64,000 bases of DNA. It comes from Sabulitectum sp036743055 (GTDB lineage Bacteria > Fermentibacterota > Fermentibacteria > Fermentibacterales > JCC-6). How positions within the stretch are numbered: the stretch's first letter is position 1; each line of letters begins with the position of its first letter. The translations under genes were made by a program, and so were the position numbers. This document shows positions 58,965 to 64,000 of this stretch, piece after piece. The notes under the pieces are model-generated. The model was not told the origin of the DNA, did not search any database, and saw only the letters and a program-made list of their open reading frames with translations. Location of the stretch: NCBI GenBank assembly GCA_036743055.1, contig DAINQE010000004.1:1-64000 (forward strand), read 5' to 3'.

Positions 58965-59657
58965 ATGCTCTTTCAGATGATGTACGACATGAATTCGGGC
59001 CTGCTTATCATAGCCGCAGCCTTCATCCTGGGGATGGTGGCCAGGTCCATGATAAACTCCACCTACGCCAGGTATGGGAAAGTAGCCAACGGGCTTGGGA
59101 TGTCCGGCGCTGAGATGGCCAGGAACATCCTGGACAACTACGGCCTGGCAGGCGTGGGCATCGAGCGCACCGCGGGAAGGCTCACCGATCATTACGATCC
59201 CCGCAGCGGCACCCTGAGGCTTTCCCAGGAGGTCTACGGGGGCCGTTCCGTGGCCGCCATCGGCATCGCCGCCCACGAGGCGGGGCACGCGGTTCAGCAC
59301 GCCATGGGTTATGCACCCATCAAGTTCAGGAACGCCCTGGTCCCGGTTGCCAACCTGGGCAGCAGGATGCTCTTTCCCCTGATCTTCGGCGGCTTCTTCC
59401 TGCGTATGGGCAACCTCATCACCATTGGCGCCATTCTGTATGCCGGGGTCCTCCTCTTCCAGCTGGTGACGCTTCCGGTGGAGTTCAACGCCAGCTCCAG
59501 GGCGGTGAACTGGCTGGAGAAGAACAGGGGGTTTCCCCCATCCGACGTAGACGGGGTGAGGAAGATACTCAGGGCCGCCGCCCTCACCTACGTGGCCAGC
59601 GCCCTGGCAGCCCTGGGCCAGATGGTCTGGCTGCTCATGGCCGGGAGGAGAAGGTAG
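58965..59657 (+). CDS. Membrane zinc metallopeptidase, YugP family
   Basis: 230 residues. Hydrophobic N-terminus, the zinc site AAHEAGHAVQHAMGY (HExxH at about residue 105), two or three further membrane helices, and LPVEFNASSRAVNWLE. YugP-type proteins are membrane-bound putative peptidases; substrates unknown. It is followed without gap by a second membrane metalloprotease. Confidence 0.88.
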   Translation: MLFQMMYDMNSGLLIIAAAFILGMVARSMINSTYARYGKVANGLGMSGAEMARNILDNYGLAGVGIERTAGRLTDHYDPRSGTLRLSQEVYGGRSVAAIGIAAHEAGHAVQHAMGYAPIKFRNALVPVANLGSRMLFPLIFGGFFLRMGNLITIGAILYAGVLLFQLVTLPVEFNASSRAVNWLEKNRGFPPSDVDGVRKILRAAALTYVASALAALGQMVWLLMAGRRR

Positions 59658-60281
59658 ATGATGCTTGAGATGCCCCTTGTGCTGGTCATCGTTTTCTTCA
59701 GCGTAGTATGCCACGAGATCGCCCACGGATATGTTGCCTATCGCCTAGGCGACCCCACCGCCTGGAGGATGGGCAGGCTCACTTTCAACCCACTGGTCCA
59801 TATAGACCCCTTCGGCACAATAATACTGCCGGGGCTGCTTCTCCTCATGGGCAGCAGGTTCCTTTTCGCGTGGGCCAAGCCGGTGCCGGTGGATCCAAGG
59901 TATTTCAGGGATCCCAAGAACGGCATGATGCTTGTGTCCATGGCCGGGCCTGGAACCAACCTGCTCATTGCCCTGGTCCTTACCGGTCTTCTCCACCTCA
60001 CTGGTGGCCTGATCCCCGGTTTCCTGGCATCGGCCCTTGCCTGGGCCGCGCTTATCAACATAGTCCTCATGGTCTTCAACCTGCTGCCCATTCCACCGCT
60101 GGACGGCAGCAGGATAGTTGCGAGGTTCCTTAAGGGAAGGACCCTCTGGCAGTACATGAGGCTCGAGAGATACGGAATGTTCATTGTTTTCGGCCTTCTT
60201 TTCCTTGGTGTGATATCCAGCATTCTTCAGCCTGTGATGTACTGGGCGGTGAAGCTGCTGAACATCTACCAGTTCCTTTAG
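59658..60281 (+). CDS. Site-2-protease family (M50) intramembrane metalloprotease
   Basis: 207 residues: HEIAHGYVAYRLGDPTA (HExxH), FNPLVHIDPFGTI, MAGPGTNL and NLLPIPPLDGSRI (third zinc ligand). Compact rhomboid-free S2P type without PDZ domain, as in many bacteria and archaea. It begins directly after the YugP-like stop, so the two peptidases are made together; they may cooperate in membrane protein turnover. Confidence 0.92.
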   Translation: MMLEMPLVLVIVFFSVVCHEIAHGYVAYRLGDPTAWRMGRLTFNPLVHIDPFGTIILPGLLLLMGSRFLFAWAKPVPVDPRYFRDPKNGMMLVSMAGPGTNLLIALVLTGLLHLTGGLIPGFLASALAWAALINIVLMVFNLLPIPPLDGSRIVARFLKGRTLWQYMRLERYGMFIVFGLLFLGVISSILQPVMYWAVKLLNIYQFL

Positions 60282-60292
60282 ATGGGAGTAAG

Positions 60293-61744
60293 ATGATTCC
60301 TTTCCTTCTGATACTCATGGCGGGCATATACGAGGACACCCCGATAACCCGGAACCTCGACCTGAACTATCAGCCCGGCACTTACCAGGAATACCGGGCC
60401 GGGCAGCCTGAGTTCGCCCCGCTCAGGGTTACCCCGGTCTTCGGCGAGGCCAGGGGAACCGATGTGATGATCCTCATGGAGGAGCACATGTCCGACAGCC
60501 TGGACGAAGCGCTGTTCAACCAGTGGATCGCGGACATCCAGGCGGAAGGCAACACTGTTGCCGCGGTGGAGATCACATACGCATACCCCACTGAGATAAG
60601 GGCATACCTTCAGACCCTCTATGCCGACGGGCTCAAGGGGGCCATACTGGTTGGGGACATCCCCGCTCCATGGTCATGCACCGTTGACGACAGCAAGTCC
60701 AACGAGACCTTCCCCAGCGACTACTTCTACATGGACCTCGACGGCGTCTGGGAAGACAACTGGATAGGCTATCCCACCCAGGGTATAGCCGGGCAGGACA
60801 GCATCTACGACGGCTGGAGCGGCGATCTTTTCCCGGAGATCTACACCTCAAGGATACTCACCAGCGTTATCCTCCTTGGAGACGAGTACGACCTCATTGA
60901 GGACTACCTTGAAAGGCTCCACGAATGGCGGCTCAACGGGGACCCCGACCCCCACGCCCTCTGCTATGTGGACGACGACTGGTCCGGCTGGGGCAACTCC
61001 TACCGCAGCGCCATGCAGAACCTCTACGATAATGTCGAACTGGTTAACCAGGTTGATTCCACCAACGGCACCGACTACAGGTACAACAGGCTTCCCGCCG
61101 GCTACACATGGATCAGCCCCTTCGTTCACTCCGGACCAACCCTCCACCAGTGGAGCCCGGGCCCCAGCACCACCAGCGGCCACATTTGGACGGATCAGCC
61201 CCCCAGCAGGTTCTACAATCTCTTCGCCTGCTCCAACGCCAGGTTCACCACCAACTGGTGCATGGGCTGCACCTATGTCTTTGGCACTGAAACAGGGCTT
61301 GCCGCGGTGGGAAGCACCAAGAGCGGAGCCATGCTGCAGTTCGCCCAGTTCTACATTCCCCTGGGCAACGGCGCAAGTTTCGGCGAGGCCTACCAGGAAT
61401 GGTGGGACTATATCATCAGCGGAGGCTTCACCCCCAGCGAGCAGTACTGGCACCTGGGAATGGTGATACTGGGCGACGCGACTATAATGCCCGCCATGCA
61501 CATGCTGGGCATCGAGGAAGACGACCCTTACGGTCCCGAGCAGGTCATCAGGTTCAGCGCTAACCCTGCAATGGGCCCTGTAACCGTTTCATGTCAGAGC
61601 GCTTTCTCGGTGCACGACATGACCGGAAGGGTGGTTGCCACCGGCGAGGACAGCGACACCGTAAGCGGCCTGGGAACAGGGGTCTATATCGTAAGGACCA
61701 CGGGTCCGGAGGCGGTTTCAGCGAAGCTCTGCGTTATTCGCTGA
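60293..61744 (+). CDS. C25 (gingipain-like) cysteine peptidase with a secretion tail
   Basis: 483 residues: short signal peptide (MIPFLLILMAG), a Rossmann-like caspase fold (GAILVGDIPAPWSC, DYFYMDLDG), the catalytic His in FVHSGPT (about 278) and Cys in NLFACSNARF (about 312), and GLAAVGSTKSG. The last 70 residues (SANPAMGPVTV ... VHDMTGRVVATG ... GLGTGVYIVRTT) match type IX secretion sorting tails. Probably a secreted or surface Arg/Lys- or otherwise specific peptidase. The prodomain of true gingipains is missing. Its stop overlaps the next gene on the opposite strand by 11 bases. Confidence 0.88.
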   Translation: MIPFLLILMAGIYEDTPITRNLDLNYQPGTYQEYRAGQPEFAPLRVTPVFGEARGTDVMILMEEHMSDSLDEALFNQWIADIQAEGNTVAAVEITYAYPTEIRAYLQTLYADGLKGAILVGDIPAPWSCTVDDSKSNETFPSDYFYMDLDGVWEDNWIGYPTQGIAGQDSIYDGWSGDLFPEIYTSRILTSVILLGDEYDLIEDYLERLHEWRLNGDPDPHALCYVDDDWSGWGNSYRSAMQNLYDNVELVNQVDSTNGTDYRYNRLPAGYTWISPFVHSGPTLHQWSPGPSTTSGHIWTDQPPSRFYNLFACSNARFTTNWCMGCTYVFGTETGLAAVGSTKSGAMLQFAQFYIPLGNGASFGEAYQEWWDYIISGGFTPSEQYWHLGMVILGDATIMPAMHMLGIEEDDPYGPEQVIRFSANPAMGPVTVSCQSAFSVHDMTGRVVATGEDSDTVSGLGTGVYIVRTTGPEAVSAKLCVIR

Positions 61745-63518
61745 TAAGGGCATCAAGGTACATCTGAGCCTTCCCCCGGAAGTCCGGAGGAAGGCTCTCT
61801 TTCAGATCGAGTCTTTGCAGGATGCCAACCAGTATACTGGTATCTGTGACATTGTCCGCCATTGCCTCAAGGGCAAGGGCCGTGTGCCAGCATAGGGCCG
61901 ACAGCTCAAGGGAATCCTCCCGGAATGAATCCGAAAGGTAGAGCATCTTTCCAGCCGCAACGGACAGCTGATCGTCGGTCATGGAAGACAGTGCTTCGGC
62001 CAGTCTTCCCCCGTAAGGCGAAAGTAAGACCTCTGCCAGCATGATCGCCGTATCTGGATCCGTGGAACCGGGATCGATACCGTTCAGGACCATGATGTAC
62101 CTGTCACTGGATGTGGAGTTTTCAGGCATGAGAACAGCTGCCCTTGCCCATTCAGAGGCGCAGGGCATCCCAGCAGCGGACATGGATGTGGCCCTGAGTA
62201 GCCATCCCCTCCAGTAGAGAGGGTAGAGTTCCGTAAACCTGCGGGAACTCTCAAGGGCTGAGAGAACGCTTCCCTCCCTGAGTTGAGCGAAACCAGCCGC
62301 CAGAAAAGCCCTTTCCTCCCAGGGTATCCTCTCACAGGCATCTTCAAGTCTGGAGGAGTCCGGAGGGCCGTGTAGTGCCGAATACCCCACAAGGACGGTA
62401 TAGCCCCAGAAAACTGACAAGGCCCCAAGGACTGCGATGGGCGTTATGGGCAGGTGTATCTTCCTTGAAGAGAATCCGGGAACCATTCCCAGGAAGACCG
62501 CGGCGGGGATAGCACCAAGTGGTGTTGCAATGGGGAGATCAGTAGCAAAAACAGGCCAGAAGGAGGCCAGAAGCGCCAGCAGTTCAGGCGAGGCTGCCTT
62601 CCTGGAAAGCCAGTAGAGGATGAAGCAAAGCAGTAGAAGCCCTGGTATCCCGTTCTCGGTTATCATTGTGATTGGCTCGGAATGGAGGAAGTCAACCCTT
62701 GTCTCCTCACCGGGGAGTTCCCTCAGCTCAGCCTCCGCCTTCTGGTAAACGAACAGCCGCGCGGTTCCAGTGCCGGTCCCCAGTGGAAGCTCTTCAAGGA
62801 ACAGAACCGAAGCCTGCCTCCATATCCTGGAGCGAAGCTCAAGGGTCGGTCCTATCCTTCCAGCCAGATCAGGAAGGAAACCCATCAGGATCTGCGCAAG
62901 TATCATCACTCCCAGAACTGGAGCAGCGTTGATCCTCGTTTTTCTGGAGGCGGCAAGGATCACGGCCCCCGCAAGACAGGCGATGAAGGCGGTTATGAAA
63001 CCCGTCAGCCACACACCAGTGATGATAATGACCGGAGGGATGAAGGAGAGTAGTGCTTCCCTTCGAATAAGTGCTGCGGATGCGGTGAAGCCCGTTGCCA
63101 GTATCATACCGGCCCTGTTGGGGTTGCCTGTGATTGCATCCGTTCCCAGCAGCGCCATGAGAAGTGCTGTGGCCAGTGCCGCTCCGGCCAGTCCGTAGAG
63201 GTGGGGTCTTGTTCCATATCTGCTGACCGTTCCCGAAAAGCCGGCGACCAACATTCCGAAGGAAAGCCACCTGACGGCAAAGGGAATCCCTCCCACAGGA
63301 GAATAGCTCCAGAGAAGTGAGATCGCCGGAAGGAGACCGATACCCAGTGCTATGAGCAGGTGAGTTCTCCCGATGCCTTTCCTTCCGGCGAAGAGTAAGG
63401 AGACGGCAAGCAGCGGATAGAGAGCAAGCCTGGACATCATCGAGGTGTCGAAAACACCAGGTACTGCAAACAGCAGAGCTGCAGTGAAGGGAACGAGGAT
63501 CCAGAGAAAGGCGGTCAA
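61734..63518 (-). CDS. O-antigen-ligase-like membrane protein with a helical C-terminal domain
   Basis: 594 residues. About eleven membrane helices (1-375) with a periplasmic loop LPLGTGTGTARLFVYQKAEAELRELPGEETRVDFLHSE, the place and style of the Wzy/WaaL ligase loop (conserved H in LHSE). After a last helix, a soluble domain of about 200 residues looks like TPR-type helical repeats (GFAQLREGSVLSALESSRRFTELYP). It is probably a polymerase or ligase of surface polysaccharide. Directly downstream of the parvulin-type gene. Confidence 0.82.
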   Translation of the reverse strand: MTAFLWILVPFTAALLFAVPGVFDTSMMSRLALYPLLAVSLLFAGRKGIGRTHLLIALGIGLLPAISLLWSYSPVGGIPFAVRWLSFGMLVAGFSGTVSRYGTRPHLYGLAGAALATALLMALLGTDAITGNPNRAGMILATGFTASAALIRREALLSFIPPVIIITGVWLTGFITAFIACLAGAVILAASRKTRINAAPVLGVMILAQILMGFLPDLAGRIGPTLELRSRIWRQASVLFLEELPLGTGTGTARLFVYQKAEAELRELPGEETRVDFLHSEPITMITENGIPGLLLLCFILYWLSRKAASPELLALLASFWPVFATDLPIATPLGAIPAAVFLGMVPGFSSRKIHLPITPIAVLGALSVFWGYTVLVGYSALHGPPDSSRLEDACERIPWEERAFLAAGFAQLREGSVLSALESSRRFTELYPLYWRGWLLRATSMSAAGMPCASEWARAAVLMPENSTSSDRYIMVLNGIDPGSTDPDTAIMLAEVLLSPYGGRLAEALSSMTDDQLSVAAGKMLYLSDSFREDSLELSALCWHTALALEAMADNVTDTSILVGILQRLDLKESLPPDFRGKAQMYLDALISE

Positions 63519-64000
63519 CTAGAGTTCGCTCCAGTCCCCCGGATCTGGGGGCAGCTTCTCAAGAATGCCGCTGTTAATCTCCAGGGAGTGCTCATCCTCC
63601 AGCATCCTCATCCAGTTCATGGTCTCCTGTTCCCTGAGATGGGAGAAAAGGTCGTTAAGCAGAGCCGGCCTGACTTCGTGGTACTCAGCGGTGTGGGGAG
63701 GGATAACGCTGTCAAGGCGGAACATGACGAAAATGCCCTCTTCGAGCTCTACAGGCCTTTGCCAATCCCTGTTGTCCCCGGGAAGACAGAAGAGGGCCGC
63801 CCCCATATCTGCAGGCAGCTGGGATGCGGCCACAGGGACGGACCTGTGCTCCTCACCGGGAGCAAGGAACCTGGCATAACCTGGATAGTCGAAGGACTCA
63901 AGAAGGGTGCCGGATGCGCCGGCCTCCATGGCTTCATTTATCCCTTCCGGAGGAACTACTGCAGAGAGGAACACCCGGGTTTCAGGCATCAGAGGAGGAG
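63519..64000 (-). CDS. Peptidyl-prolyl isomerase (parvulin/SurA-type), C-terminal part, cut by the window end
   Basis: The open frame runs to base 64000 without a start that must be real; the ATG at 63989 is only the first in view. Recognisable are the end of a PpiC domain (EEGIFVMFRLDSVIPPHTAEYHEVRPALLNDLFSHL) and a C-terminal tail EINSGILEKLPPD, as in SurA/PrsA/PpiD-like periplasmic foldases. The bulk of the protein lies outside. Confidence 0.65.
   Translation of the reverse strand, partial: PPLMPETRVFLSAVVPPEGINEAMEAGASGTLLESFDYPGYARFLAPGEEHRSVPVAASQLPADMGAALFCLPGDNRDWQRPVELEEGIFVMFRLDSVIPPHTAEYHEVRPALLNDLFSHLREQETMNWMRMLEDEHSLEINSGILEKLPPDPGDWSEL

Overview
The window is a 64 kb scaffold piece from a GC-rich, Gram-negative-type bacterium. 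Arginine is written mostly as AGG, and neighbouring genes often overlap by 1-11 bases. A gingipain-like C25 peptidase with a C-terminal tail resembling type IX secretion sorting domains, a long GreA fusion, lipoproteins with lipoboxes, HflK/HflC and a probable SAM-II riboswitch all suggest a member of the FCB superphylum. An uncultured lineage such as Candidatus Fermentibacteria is possible, but I cannot fix the phylum from the sequence alone. Three runs of exactly 100 N show a scaffolded draft, probably from a metagenome. One of the three gaps is demonstrably false: 55 identical bases flank it inside uvrA.

Layout. 1-10 kb: GreA fusion, a Tat-signal protein, a HAD phosphatase, a PP-loop protein, an Rrf2-ferredoxin-hybrid cluster protein operon (nitrosative stress), RmuC and an AAA/DUF4143 ATPase. 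10-21 kb: an unknown helical protein coupled to a radical SAM enzyme; a strong promoter with a 7-codon leader ORF in front of a heterodimeric ABC exporter; an M29 aminopeptidase; a PflX-like radical SAM protein; a thiM-thiE operon under a TPP riboswitch; and a PIN/Phd toxin-antitoxin pair. 21-26 kb: secreted proteins (a 12-repeat G-D-Y protein with HEAT repeats, an Fn3 lipoprotein, a degenerate beta-lactamase-like protein), then ornithine carbamoyltransferase.

26-33 kb, minus strand: one probable operon of NtrC-type regulator, HD-GYP regulator, enolase, FtsB-like protein, membrane glycosyltransferase-like protein and RsgA. 33-41 kb, plus strand: an envelope cluster of M23 lipoprotein, GT2 glycosyltransferase, carbamoyltransferase, a sigma-54 activator with a pseudo-receiver, HflK, HflC and an RmlD-like reductase. 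41-42 kb: a RAYT (Y1) transposase framed by a 21-bp inverted repeat and abutting uvrA. 45-49 kb: dnaK-grpE-dnaJ.

50-64 kb: a carboxyltransferase; metK behind a SAM-II aptamer and terminator; then a close-packed run of EnvC-like protein, HolB, RicT/PSP1, MetG and DUF2334; two membrane metalloproteases; the C25 peptidase; and, on the minus strand, an O-antigen-ligase-like protein and a parvulin-type protein cut by the window end.

The most informative signals are the two riboswitches with readable expression platforms, the collapsible uvrA gap, two candidate CTG start codons, the leader in front of the ABC exporter, the inverted repeats around the RAYT gene, and the 12-repeat secreted protein. 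I saw no tRNA, rRNA or CRISPR array, and no gene-free stretch longer than 300 bases.
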